Assembly: GCA_947173945.1 (NCBI GenBank)
Contig: CAMWGV010000020.1
Span: 1-43,150, forward strand
Length of the DNA stretch: 43,150 bases
Source of the DNA: an uncultured Lachnospiraceae bacterium
Lineage (GTDB): Bacteria > Bacillota > Clostridia > Lachnospirales > Lachnospiraceae
Reading direction: 5' to 3'
The notes beneath the pieces are model-generated. The model saw only the letters and a list, made by a program, of their open reading frames with translations. It was not told where the DNA came from and did no database searches. The stretch's first letter is position 1. Each line of letters starts with the position of its first letter. Shown piece after piece: positions 34,613 to 43,145 of the stretch. A program made the translations under genes and the position numbers.

Positions 34613-36016
34613 TTAGTATGCTATTGGGGTCAGCTGATTCATAGTTGGTGCCCCCGAACAATAAATTACAGAACCATCCAAAGCACATATGGTCAAATAT
34701 ACGATTCGAATTTCGGAATCCCGCCCTCCAGCAGAGTCATAATATCTCCATACCGGCACTACCGCATAGGAAAATCCATCATAGGTAATATACACATATC
34801 CAAACTCTATGCTTCCTATGTCAAAGCTGACGCTATCGTCTTTCTCCAGCATTTCCGAAAATTCTTCTTTTGCTATTTCATTTATCTGCTCAAAGGACAG
34901 CAACTTTGATTCTTCTGCCATAATTTCCGGTTCATTGTAATTTCCCCGAATCGTAATTCCATATACGCCATTACTGTTTACTATAACCTCCACATAAGGC
35001 TGTATAGCAGTATATTCTGCCTCAGGCTCTACGGCAGTTTCTCCAACCTCATATCCATACAACAAATGTGCTCCATTTTCCGACATTCCAAACACCAACG
35101 TATAGCCATCCTTATAAGTACCATTTGCTGTGTACAGTTCATTTTCTCCAATATACAACAGCTCCATATTGTCAAACCCAAATTTCTTCATAAAGTCTTT
35201 CGCCTGATTTTCTGCATTTTCCTGTTTATATGGTTTTTTCAAGTGTGTTTCATCTGTTGATAATGGCACATTTGTATTACTTATATCATACTCCTCCTCA
35301 ATGCATTTGCCCACCAAACGTGGACTATACTCATCATGTACCATTTCTCCTTCAATACCTATAAATTCATGATACCCCTCCATATAATTTAAAGTCCACA
35401 TTCTGCCATCAACATATCCTCTCAGATTTGCCTCGTATGTAGAGTAAATACTAAAAATATTTTCCGTGACAGTTCTGTTTTCATATATAAGCTGATTGGG
35501 CATACTAACATAATTTTCTCCATTATAATTATCTAGTAACTCTTCTATGTACCCCGCCCAATTATCCTGATTCATCCCGTTATTTTCCGGATAATATTTT
35601 TTGTGAATCTCAAGCTCCTCTTCAAGCTCTTCCTTGCTTAACTTGTCTAACAGATAATAGGGTTTGACATTTTTGTACTCACCATAATCAAATATTTTCT
35701 TGGCATAGTCCAATATCCATTCTTCTTTATCCGCATATTCTGTTACTGCAAATGTAGGAACATTACCATAACCATCTGCATACACTTTCGCATCTACATT
35801 TATAATTCTTCCTTCTACATTAACTGCATAAGAAATATTATCAGGTATTTCGTCTGCCTCATTTTGTGTTACAGAATCATCGTCACTTATATCCACACCT
35901 AAATTTCCTTTTAACTCATCTGCTATGTCGTCCCTTTTAGCCTTACCACAGGCAGTACATAAAAGCATGGCACTCAAAATAATAACAGACACATAAATCT
36001 TTTTGACCATTTTCAT
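34613..36016 (-). CDS. Lipoprotein paralogue A
   Basis: The 467-residue protein has a signal peptide ending in a lipobox (LLCTACGK, lipidated Cys about residue 23), so it is anchored on the outer face of the membrane. The mature part is acidic and has no recognised catalytic motif; it starts with a short linker and contains several FDIGSIEFGYVYITYDG-type strands. It is clearly homologous to the lipoprotein at 38124-39524 along its whole length. It precedes the ATPase and permease and may be the extracytoplasmic part of that ABC system. No known family could be named with confidence. Confidence 0.75.
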   Translation of the reverse strand: MKMVKKIYVSVIILSAMLLCTACGKAKRDDIADELKGNLGVDISDDDSVTQNEADEIPDNISYAVNVEGRIINVDAKVYADGYGNVPTFAVTEYADKEEWILDYAKKIFDYGEYKNVKPYYLLDKLSKEELEEELEIHKKYYPENNGMNQDNWAGYIEELLDNYNGENYVSMPNQLIYENRTVTENIFSIYSTYEANLRGYVDGRMWTLNYMEGYHEFIGIEGEMVHDEYSPRLVGKCIEEEYDISNTNVPLSTDETHLKKPYKQENAENQAKDFMKKFGFDNMELLYIGENELYTANGTYKDGYTLVFGMSENGAHLLYGYEVGETAVEPEAEYTAIQPYVEVIVNSNGVYGITIRGNYNEPEIMAEESKLLSFEQINEIAKEEFSEMLEKDDSVSFDIGSIEFGYVYITYDGFSYAVVPVWRYYDSAGGRDSEIRIVYLTICALDGSVIYCSGAPTMNQLTPIAY

Positions 36017-36072
36017 TAAAACATCCTTTTTTATTCAATCAGCCTTCGATTTACTCCAATTTTAACTATTCT

Positions 36073-37326
36073 CTACTTAATATCAATCCATGTCAGGCTC
36101 TTTAGCTGCTCCTCTGTTAAATCCTCGTAAGGGATAAAATTTTCTTCAAGGAATATACTCCAGTCTCTTACCGCCTTATTGCTTATATCGCCCGGCAATG
36201 CGTCGCCCGGCTTATAGCCTGTATAATCTGTTGCATCTATGTAAACAACATTTTTATCACGGTCCACCTTCTTTATATCCGATATATAGGTCCCCTCCTG
36301 CGTAAACGAGGTCTTTGCTATATACCATCGGTCTTCCTCATAATCGTACAGTGCCTTGAGATAATCGGAAGCTACGATATGCATATATCCGCCAAGCCAG
36401 TCCACTCTTGCATTCTCCGCAGTAAACAGCTCCTTTATCTCAATGAAGTTGTCATCACACTCTGACATCGTAAGTATGTCTACAGGCGACCATGTTTCTT
36501 CCCGCAAATATTTTTTTTCTTTATCAATTACAACATTGAATAATTTTTCTACAGCTTTAAATCTAAATGTTCTAAGCTCAATCGTTTCCCCTGTATCTAT
36601 ATTTACTTTCTCATATATATATACTGACGGATTCGTTCCATCATTAACTCCTTCTACATATCCATGCCAGATATACAATGTTTCTTTGTCGAGATTTCCG
36701 ATAATATATACAGCTTCAGAAGTTCTCCCTTCCGTATGAGCATAGTCCTTTACCCGTTCCAGCTTATCCCACCGAATGTTATATGCATATATAGCAGTAT
36801 CATGATCATATACATTTACCTCAAATTCACCATGTCTGGTGTATGCCGTAAAATATATCGTATCTCCCATTGCCATCATGCTTAAAACTGCCCCTGAATC
36901 TGCGGAATATATATCCTTTCTATGTGCTCCGTCAATTCCCAACCTTATTAATTTAGTAATCCCTTCCTCTGTGAATTCTCCATCTTCACCAAAAATTGTT
37001 TCATAGTCAAAACATGAAATGTATATATATTTATCATAAACCATCATGTCAACAATTAACCCTGAAATATAAGCATTACACGTCTTATCATTATGCTCAC
37101 AGTTTGCCCTGTTACAGACTACAACATCCTTCCCTGTTGCATTGTCAATAAAACATACCCGGTTATTTTTAATAAAATACATTCCGTTATCACTAAATGT
37201 CTGCATCTCTTCGCCAAACACAATTTCGTCAGGGAACTTTTTGTTCAACTTGACCATTATAAACACAGCCACCGCTAACACTACGATTGCAAGCAGACAT
37301 GCTATACATTTCATTACTCGTTTCAT
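36073..37326 (-). CDS. Membrane-anchored propeller-like protein with a Cys3His motif
   Basis: The 417-residue protein has an N-terminal helix (about residues 7-26) and a large extracellular beta-rich domain with repeated YIY/YIS and GDTIYFTAY-type strands, as in a beta-propeller. Near the start is a C-x4-C-x-H-x4-C cluster (Cys 71, Cys 76, His 78, Cys 83), a motif seen in many secreted propeller-like proteins of Lachnospiraceae; it might bind a metal or form disulfides. It lies 56 bp upstream of lipoprotein A and directly after the terminator of the small secreted gene; no strong promoter was seen before it. The function is unknown. Confidence 0.65.
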   Translation of the reverse strand: MKRVMKCIACLLAIVVLAVAVFIMVKLNKKFPDEIVFGEEMQTFSDNGMYFIKNNRVCFIDNATGKDVVVCNRANCEHNDKTCNAYISGLIVDMMVYDKYIYISCFDYETIFGEDGEFTEEGITKLIRLGIDGAHRKDIYSADSGAVLSMMAMGDTIYFTAYTRHGEFEVNVYDHDTAIYAYNIRWDKLERVKDYAHTEGRTSEAVYIIGNLDKETLYIWHGYVEGVNDGTNPSVYIYEKVNIDTGETIELRTFRFKAVEKLFNVVIDKEKKYLREETWSPVDILTMSECDDNFIEIKELFTAENARVDWLGGYMHIVASDYLKALYDYEEDRWYIAKTSFTQEGTYISDIKKVDRDKNVVYIDATDYTGYKPGDALPGDISNKAVRDWSIFLEENFIPYEDLTEEQLKSLTWIDIK

Positions 37327-37383
37327 GTTACCCTCCCTTTACTTTGAGCTACTCGTACTCTGCACACAATTTCCTATTAAACC

Positions 37384-37437
37384 AAAAAATAAAGCAGGAA
37401 CACCCACTTACATATATACATGTAAGTGGGCATCCCT
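37384..37437 (-). terminator. Strong intrinsic terminator of the small secreted protein gene
   Basis: On the minus strand an 18-bp stem forms: a perfect 11-bp CCCACTTACAT arm extended by seven further pairs, some G-U, with a 6-nt loop. It is followed by GCTTTATTTTTT. It begins 11 bp after the stop at 37449. Confidence 0.9.
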
Positions 37438-37448
37438 ACTCTGTTAAT

Positions 37449-37835
37449 TTAATAATATACCGTACATGAGCCATATATGTAGGTTGGGTTTGTAGCCTCT
37501 TTTGATATTGTAAATGAATCATTTGTGCCTAAATCAGCTTTCGTATCACTCACAGGCCGACCGCCACTTAGATTCGTTACATTTAACGTTACACTGCTAC
37601 ACTTCTTCTTTGCCGTAAATTTATTATAAACTTTCCCTGAGTCTTTCCACAGACTCATTATCCCAAGTAAATTTGTATTGCCTGCCTCTCTCACATAGAA
37701 GTTGTATGGTCCCATTGTTGAAATAGTGCCAGTTCCAACAGACGCAGCATCCGCTTTAATACTCACTATGCTTACAGCCATAAGCATTGCCATAATAGTT
37801 GCCATTATTCTTTTCTTAAATGTATTTTTCTTCAT
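37449..37835 (-). CDS. Small secreted protein, unknown
   Basis: The 128-residue protein has a classical signal peptide (basic KKNTFKKR, hydrophobic core to about residue 26, cleavage after ADA about residue 30). The mature part has about 97 residues and is predicted to be all beta, with two cysteines (79 and 124) that could form a disulfide, and a YGSCTVYY end. It has its own leader and a strong terminator, so it is expressed separately from the ABC genes that follow. Its size, secretion and position before a lipoprotein/ATPase/large permease set recall lactococcin 972-type bacteriocin loci, but no clear homology was seen. Other options are a surface protein or a signal sensed by the neighbouring proteins. 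Confidence 0.7.
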   Translation of the reverse strand: MKKNTFKKRIMATIMAMLMAVSIVSIKADAASVGTGTISTMGPYNFYVREAGNTNLLGIMSLWKDSGKVYNKFTAKKKCSSVTLNVTNLSGGRPVSDTKADLGTNDSFTISKEATNPTYIYGSCTVYY

Positions 37836-38063
37836 ATTAAAAATCTCCCCTTCGCATTTTTATTTTTACTAAATGTATATCGATGGAATTCTTCGTTTGG
37901 ACAAACTATTCTTGACATATCTGAGCATACTTACAGTGTCAAAGACATTTCGTCCCTTAATATCCTCCCCTCTATATTAATTTTCCACCGTATAGCTACA
38001 TTTTATAAAATATAATCTTAGAATCTATAGGGAATTTACTCCCCCTATCATGCTTATGGACTA

Positions 38064-38092
38064 AATGTAGCACTTTAATACTATACTGTCAA
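38064..38092 (-). promoter_or_regulatory. Candidate promoter of the small secreted protein gene
   Basis: A perfect TTGACA (38092..38087) and TACATT (38069..38064, four matches) are 17 bp apart on the minus strand. The leader to the ATG at 37835 is about 220 nt. A second, weaker TTGACA-type site lies nearer the gene, around 37940. The 288-bp gap holds no credible gene. Confidence 0.4.
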
Positions 38093-38104
38093 TAAATGTC
38101 ATTT

Positions 38105-38125
38105 AAATTATTGCAGCAGCATGTT
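38105..38125. repeat. 21-bp repeat, copy 2 (relic of an ABC permease 3' end)
   Basis: These 21 bases equal 31567-31587, which encode the last residues and stop of the ABC permease. Here they overlap the last bases of lipoprotein B's stop codon. Read on the minus strand they still spell the permease tail, NMLLQ plus stop, but no permease precedes them. Confidence 0.85.
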
Positions 38126-39524
38126 AATATGTCATACTCCCTAAGCCACCCGGTGTTATTGTTTTATCAGAATAATAAATTATGGAACCATCCAAAGCAC
38201 ATATAGTCAAATGCGAAATTCTGAAAAATGCATCTCTGCCACCGTCAACATCATAATAACGCCATGCCGGCACTGCCACGTAGGAAAGTCCATCATAGGT
38301 AATATACACATATCCAAACTCTATGCTTCCTATATCAAAACTGACACTATCCTCTTTCTCCAGCATTTCCGTAAATTTTTCTTTTGCTATTTCATTTATC
38401 TTTTCAAAGGACAGCAGCTTTGATTCCACTGACATAACTTCTGTTTCATCATAAATTCCCTTAATCGTAATTCCACATACTCCATTGCTGTTTACCACTA
38501 CCTCCACGTAAGGCTGTACAGCAGCGTAGTCTGTCTCAGGCTCCATTGCGAGGTATCCTGCCTCATAACCAAACAACAGGTGCGTTCCGTTCTCTGACAT
38601 TCCAAATGCCATCGTATAGCCATCCATCGTATATTCATCCATACTATAAGAATTATATTTCTTATTTTGTTCAATATGTAAAAGCTCCATATTATCAAAA
38701 CCATGCTGCTTTAGAAAGTCTTTCGCCTGTTTCTCCGCATTCTCCCGTTTACACAGATTGATTGGATATGTTTCGTCCATTGGTGCTCCACTTAAAAAAT
38801 ATCCCTCGTCCATATCATCCATACACCACCCTATCAGAGATGGTATAATATCAAGGTGACGTTTTTCTCCATCAATAATCTCATCTTCATATCCATCTTC
38901 AAAAACCAATGTCCACATTCGCCCATCAACATAACCTCTGAGAGTTGCCCTATTAGTAACTAAACTATGCTCCGTTTCTTCATTAAAATATTCATCTGAG
39001 TATATAAGTTGATCCGTAGAACTCACATGTTCTTCCTCATTATAATTGTCTAGTAATTCTTCTATGTAGCTTGTCGCATTATAATGATTATTCTCATCAT
39101 TTTCCGCATACCGTTCCTTATAAAACTGAAGCTCCTCTTCAAGCTCCTCCCTGTTTAACAGCTCATAGGATTTGACATTTTTGTATTCACCATTATCAAA
39201 TATTTTCTTTGCATAGTTCAATATCCATTCTTCTCTATCCGCACATTCTTTGGCTGCAAATGTAGGGACATTACCATAACCGTCCGCATACACTTTTGCA
39301 TCTACATTTATAATCCTGTCTTCTACATTAACTGCATAAGAAATATTATCTGGTATGCCATCTGTTTCATTTTCTTTTCCTACATCACCTGCACTTGCAT
39401 CCATACCTAAATTTCCCTTTAAATCATCTGCTATATCTTCCCTCTTAGCCTTGCCGCAAGCAGTAAATAAAACCATAGCACTCAAAACAATCATAAACGT
39501 ATATATCTTTTTAACGAATTTCAT
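38124..39524 (-). CDS. Lipoprotein paralogue B
   Basis: The ATG at 39524 has GGAGG 9 nt upstream, giving 466 residues. It has a signal peptide with a lipobox (LFTACGK, Cys about residue 23) and shares the whole-length architecture of lipoprotein A, including near-identical DNA over the FDIGSIEFGYVYITYDG region. Unlike A it is not followed by an ATPase and permease; its stop codon abuts a 21-bp relic of the permease end. It is probably the remaining part of a duplicated module. Its expression and function are unknown. Confidence 0.75.
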   Translation of the reverse strand: MKFVKKIYTFMIVLSAMVLFTACGKAKREDIADDLKGNLGMDASAGDVGKENETDGIPDNISYAVNVEDRIINVDAKVYADGYGNVPTFAAKECADREEWILNYAKKIFDNGEYKNVKSYELLNREELEEELQFYKERYAENDENNHYNATSYIEELLDNYNEEEHVSSTDQLIYSDEYFNEETEHSLVTNRATLRGYVDGRMWTLVFEDGYEDEIIDGEKRHLDIIPSLIGWCMDDMDEGYFLSGAPMDETYPINLCKRENAEKQAKDFLKQHGFDNMELLHIEQNKKYNSYSMDEYTMDGYTMAFGMSENGTHLLFGYEAGYLAMEPETDYAAVQPYVEVVVNSNGVCGITIKGIYDETEVMSVESKLLSFEKINEIAKEKFTEMLEKEDSVSFDIGSIEFGYVYITYDGLSYVAVPAWRYYDVDGGRDAFFRISHLTICALDGSIIYYSDKTITPGGLGSMTY

Positions 39525-39627
39525 TAAAGGACTCCTCCATATCAGCAAGACTATAATTATCTTTATCGTAAATCAATTATTCTACCTGACTTTTCTAAAG
39601 GCTAAAACCACAATCTTTCCTCAAAAA

Positions 39628-41037
39628 CTAACCTAATTTTAATATTCCTAAGGTCTGAAACAACAGCAATATCAAAAACAATGGTGATATAAACTTTATC
39701 ATTATTACATAAAGTCGTTTTCTTCCCATTTTGCAGTTATTTTTCTCTACCTCATCAATTATCATGTCAGGCTTCAGAATCCAGCCAATCAGAATACAGG
39801 TAAGTAATGCAACAACCGGCATCAGACAATTGTTACTTATGTAATCCATAATATCCAGTATTTGGCAGGTTGAACCTTTTGCTGTATTCGGAAGCTTTAT
39901 TTCAAAATACAGCAAATTATAACCGAGGCATACAATGATTCCTCCCACAAGAGCAATCAGTCCCTCTATAATTCCTGCTTTATTTCGCGACATATGAAAT
40001 TTATCCATAATGCTTGCAACAACAGCCTCCATAACGGATACAGCACTTGTTATTGCAGCAAACAGAACCATTGCAAAAAATATACATCCTACAACATTGC
40101 CCACAGAGCCCATTGCATAAAACACCTTTGGCAGAGACACAAACATAAGGCTTGGTCCTGATGCCATTCCCTCTGTGCCCATAAACGTATAAACAGCAGG
40201 AATAATCATTGCTCCTGCAAGAAAGGCAACACCGGTATCGAATATTTCTATCTGATTTATGGATTTGCCAAGATTCGCATCATCCTTTACATAGGACCCA
40301 TAAGCAATCATAATACCCATAGCGACACTTAAACTAAAAAACAGTTGCCCCAATGCGTCTATTAGCACAGTAAAAAGCTTACCTAAGGTTATTCCCTCAA
40401 GATTCGGTATAACATAAACCTTAAGACCCTCAAGTCCCGTTCTTGTTACACCGTCATCTCCCGTGTGTGAAATCGTAAGTGCAAATACGGATATTCCTAT
40501 AACCATAAGAAGTAATATCGGCATTATTATCTTTGAAGATGACTCAATTCCCTTGTTTACTCCCCTGAAGATAATAAATGCTACTACAGCCAAAAATATC
40601 AACATCATAATTATTGGCTCAATCTGCTGTGTAATGTAACCACCAAAATATTTGCTATCCGCTGCTTCCGCACCCTTTCCTGTAAGGAAAACAAGAAAAT
40701 ACTTCAGTACCCAGCCTCCTATAACACAATAATATGGCATAATAATAACCGGAACAAGACATGATATAACACCTAGAAATCCCCATTTTTTATTCAGCTT
40801 ACTATACGCTGTAAGTGGACTTTGCTTTGTTTTTCTTCCTATCGAAATTTCTGTCGTAAGCAATGTAAACCCAAACGTCAGTGCAAGCAATATATATACT
40901 ACAAGAAATAATCCTCCGCCGTCCTTTGCTGCCAAATAAGGGAACCTCCATATATTTCCCAATCCTACCGCACTTCCTGCCGCTGCCAGCACAAACCCCA
41001 GCGAGCCGCCAAAGGAATGTCTTTTCTTTTCCTCCAT
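39628..41037 (-). CDS. Sodium-dependent amino-acid transporter (NSS family)
   Basis: The 469-residue protein is a neurotransmitter:sodium symporter homologue with 11-12 helices. The signature AAAGSAVGLGNIWRFPYLA at residues about 18-36 supplies the Na+ and substrate contacts of the unwound first helix, and GGLFLVVYI follows. Bacterial members import amino acids such as tryptophan, tyrosine or leucine with Na+. The start has GGGAGG upstream. It lies 65 bp after the FAD/Rieske gene on the same strand and may be co-transcribed with it, which hints that the oxidoreductase acts on an imported amino acid. Confidence 0.95.
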   Translation of the reverse strand: MEEKKRHSFGGSLGFVLAAAGSAVGLGNIWRFPYLAAKDGGGLFLVVYILLALTFGFTLLTTEISIGRKTKQSPLTAYSKLNKKWGFLGVISCLVPVIIMPYYCVIGGWVLKYFLVFLTGKGAEAADSKYFGGYITQQIEPIIMMLIFLAVVAFIIFRGVNKGIESSSKIIMPILLLMVIGISVFALTISHTGDDGVTRTGLEGLKVYVIPNLEGITLGKLFTVLIDALGQLFFSLSVAMGIMIAYGSYVKDDANLGKSINQIEIFDTGVAFLAGAMIIPAVYTFMGTEGMASGPSLMFVSLPKVFYAMGSVGNVVGCIFFAMVLFAAITSAVSVMEAVVASIMDKFHMSRNKAGIIEGLIALVGGIIVCLGYNLLYFEIKLPNTAKGSTCQILDIMDYISNNCLMPVVALLTCILIGWILKPDMIIDEVEKNNCKMGRKRLYVIMIKFISPLFLILLLFQTLGILKLG

Positions 41038-41102
41038 AAGTATATCCTCCCTCTCTTTTGTTCTTTGATGATACCAATAAACGAGGGTAAAGTAAAGGGG
41101 GT

Positions 41103-42548
41103 TCAGTCCAGTATTTCCTTCTTGTCCTTCTGTGCCGGATTGTCAATTAAATTTCCGTCACAATCAAATCTGGAACCATGACAAGGACAGTCCCAGCTTA
41201 ATTCATCCGGATTCCAAAGCAATTCACATCCCATATGAGGGCACCGAATGGAAATCCTATGGATATTTCCTGCCTCATCCCGATAGGAAGCATACCGCCG
41301 GAATCCTTTTCTTACAATTCCTCCATGCCCGTTCTCCAAGTCCTTTTCCTTCATGCATGTCCAGACATGATAGCCTGTCAAAAGTCCCCGAACACTGATC
41401 CCAACATCAATCATTAAATCACAGGCAGATATCAATGGATGAAAACGCTGTGGAGAAAATAATTTTTGATACGGGTTCTCAGTACCGCATATTCTGTCAC
41501 TTATTATCATCGCTGAAATCATAGAAAAAGTCATTCCCCATTTTTCAAAGCCCGTTGCTACATACCAATATGGTCGGAATCGTGAATAACTTCCAATCAA
41601 AGGAAGCTGATCATGCGTCTTACAGTCCTGCGCAGACCAGTGTGCTACCTCTTTCCCCTGTGGCATATACTTTTTTGCCTGTGCCCGAATAGACGCATAG
41701 CTTCCTCCACTTTCATTTTCCCCTGTACGATGTGCTCCACCTCCAAGTAAAGTCCAATCACCTGCACTTCTGATAGAGAGTCCTGCTTTATCTATGCTGT
41801 AATACATTCCGTCCAGCTTTTTTATGCCAGAAAATGCAACTATATAGCTTCGTTCCTGATGCTGCCTCAAAAAATAGCACCCCGGAACAAGTGGAAACGG
41901 ATAATGGGTTGCAAACACGATATTCTCTGCATTTACCGTACCCCAATTCGTCACAATCTTATGCCCCTTTACGGAATATACCATGGTCTTTTCAAATATT
42001 TCTAACTTTTTTGATATCTCTTTCAGAAATTTAAGAGGATGAAATTGTGCCTGATTTTCAAAGCACACCGCCCCTACAGTAGAAAATGGAAGTGGAACGG
42101 TTTCCACATAGGTCGCAGGCAGACCAAGCTCAGCTGCCGCCTCAGCTTCCCGTTCCAATTTATGTCGTTCCCGTGTGGAATACAGATACGAGGGAAGTCT
42201 CTCGAAATCACAATCTATGTTATTTTCTTCAATAATATCCTGATATTTTTGTATTGCCTCTTCGTTTGCTCTTGCGTACAATCCGGCTTTCTCAGTTCCA
42301 TATTTACGAATCAGCTTTTCATATGTCAATCCATGCTGACTGGTGATTTTTGCAGTCGTATTCCTTGTCTGTCCTCCCCCAATACGGTCTGCTTCCAGAA
42401 CAATCACCTTTCGCCCTTTCTGCTGCAGAAAAAAAGCAATTAATATTCCTGCCATACCGCCTCCAATTACAGCAGTTTCAACCGATAAATCCGAAGATAA
42501 CGCAGGTCGCTCCTGTATCTTTGTTGTTTTACTCCATATTGATTCCAT
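41103..42548 (-). CDS. FAD-dependent oxidoreductase with a C-terminal Rieske domain (YhfW-like)
   Basis: The ATG at 42548 has GGAG 6 nt upstream and is preferred to the ATG at 42566, giving 481 residues. A DadA/GlyDH-type FAD domain starts with the dinucleotide motif VIGGGMAGIL at about residue 29. A Rieske [2Fe-2S] domain occupies the last 80 residues, with the ligand pairs CPHMGC and CPCHGS. The combination is as in Bacillus YhfW. The likely reaction is oxidation of an amine or amino acid with electrons passed to the Rieske centre; the substrate is not known. The NSS transporter gene follows. Confidence 0.93.
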   Translation of the reverse strand: MESIWSKTTKIQERPALSSDLSVETAVIGGGMAGILIAFFLQQKGRKVIVLEADRIGGGQTRNTTAKITSQHGLTYEKLIRKYGTEKAGLYARANEEAIQKYQDIIEENNIDCDFERLPSYLYSTRERHKLEREAEAAAELGLPATYVETVPLPFSTVGAVCFENQAQFHPLKFLKEISKKLEIFEKTMVYSVKGHKIVTNWGTVNAENIVFATHYPFPLVPGCYFLRQHQERSYIVAFSGIKKLDGMYYSIDKAGLSIRSAGDWTLLGGGAHRTGENESGGSYASIRAQAKKYMPQGKEVAHWSAQDCKTHDQLPLIGSYSRFRPYWYVATGFEKWGMTFSMISAMIISDRICGTENPYQKLFSPQRFHPLISACDLMIDVGISVRGLLTGYHVWTCMKEKDLENGHGGIVRKGFRRYASYRDEAGNIHRISIRCPHMGCELLWNPDELSWDCPCHGSRFDCDGNLIDNPAQKDKKEILD

Positions 42549-42632
42549 GTTATTCTCCAATTCCATTTTATAGTTTTTTGCATAAACATAGTTTTCACTA
42601 TTTATGAAATATTAAACGGAGAATTTATTGAT

Positions 42633-42722
42633 TTGGTTGTTGAAATAACATTGTTAATTCTTTTCGGAACGTTTCTTGTTGCACTGCTTACCTATATAGA
42701 TAGGAGCAACAAGCGAAAATAA
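42633..42722 (+). CDS. Holin-like type I toxin peptide
   Basis: A 29-residue reading frame (TTG start at 42633, or ATT at 42627, behind GGAG at 42618) encodes one hydrophobic helix followed by a short charged tail (YIDRSNKRK). This is the pattern of the small holin-like toxins of Firmicutes (TxpA/BsrG type, Hol_Tox). It is too short for routine gene callers and has no ATG. Directly behind its stop begins the hairpin of the convergent antisense RNA. Toxicity by membrane insertion is inferred from the family. Confidence 0.6.
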   Translation: MVVEITLLILFGTFLVALLTYIDRSNKRK

Positions 42723-42813
42723 ATAAGCCCACCTTGTTATTTGACGGTCTAGGTAGGCTTATTGTCTAACTCGGGATCTCAACCACTTTGTAGGCAGTTG
42801 TTTCCTCTTTTAT
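42715..42813 (-). ncRNA. Antisense antitoxin RNA of the holin-like toxin
   Basis: A minus-strand RNA of about 98 nt is predicted from the promoter at 42820-42848. Its end forms a hairpin, AATAAGCC-x-ACCT pairing with AGGT-x-GGCTTATT (42722-42763), with a TATTTTC tail. It overlaps the 3' end and trailer of the toxin mRNA, as RatA does with TxpA. The TCTAGGTAGGCTTATTGTCT stretch has the look of the trailer of known holin-like toxin loci. Confidence 0.6.
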
Positions 42814-42819
42814 ATGTAT

Positions 42820-42848
42820 ATAATATTATGTTTTTGTCTTTGTTTCAA
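42820..42848 (-). promoter_or_regulatory. Promoter of the antisense RNA
   Basis: TTGAAA (42848..42843) and TATTAT (42825..42820) on the minus strand are 17 bp apart, both five of six matches. There is no gene of more than 40 residues downstream on this strand, so the product is a short RNA. Confidence 0.65.
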
Positions 42849-42860
42849 GCACAAATTCCG

Positions 42861-43145
42861 TTAATGCAAACCGTTAGATTTCTTATACGATCCTCTTCCT
42901 TTTCCTGTATATTCTGCAAGAAATGCCTGTCCTTGCTTTCCCTCAAAAGCTATTTTTTCTTTCACCTTTTCAAACATAGCAATTCTAGCAGCAGTCATTT
43001 AATATTTTTGCCTTACTTTTTCCAATGTCAAACCGCTTTCAATTTGGGACTTGAAATGCTATCTAAACTGACGCAGTGCCATTTTATCATTAAACCGCTT
43101 AACACTACTTACTTTCGTGTCCTGCACATAACTACTGTTCATCAT
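42861..43145 (-). pseudogene. Broken reading frame at the right edge
   Basis: One minus-strand frame runs from an ATG at 43145 with in-frame stops at 43061 (TAG) and 43001 (TAA), then continues 45 more codons (MTAARIAMFEKVKEKI start) to a TAA at 42863..42861. The amino-acid content (Lys/Arg/Glu-rich, ending in TGKGRGSYKKSNG) is protein-like in all three pieces, which suggests a decayed gene rather than noise. The family was not recognised; a mobile-element origin is possible because it sits beside a toxin locus. It may extend beyond the window. Confidence 0.4.

Noticed and set aside
37449-37835. Calling the small secreted protein a lactococcin 972 homologue
   Set aside because: The size and context are similar, but the mature sequence shows no convincing family motif, so it was left as unknown.
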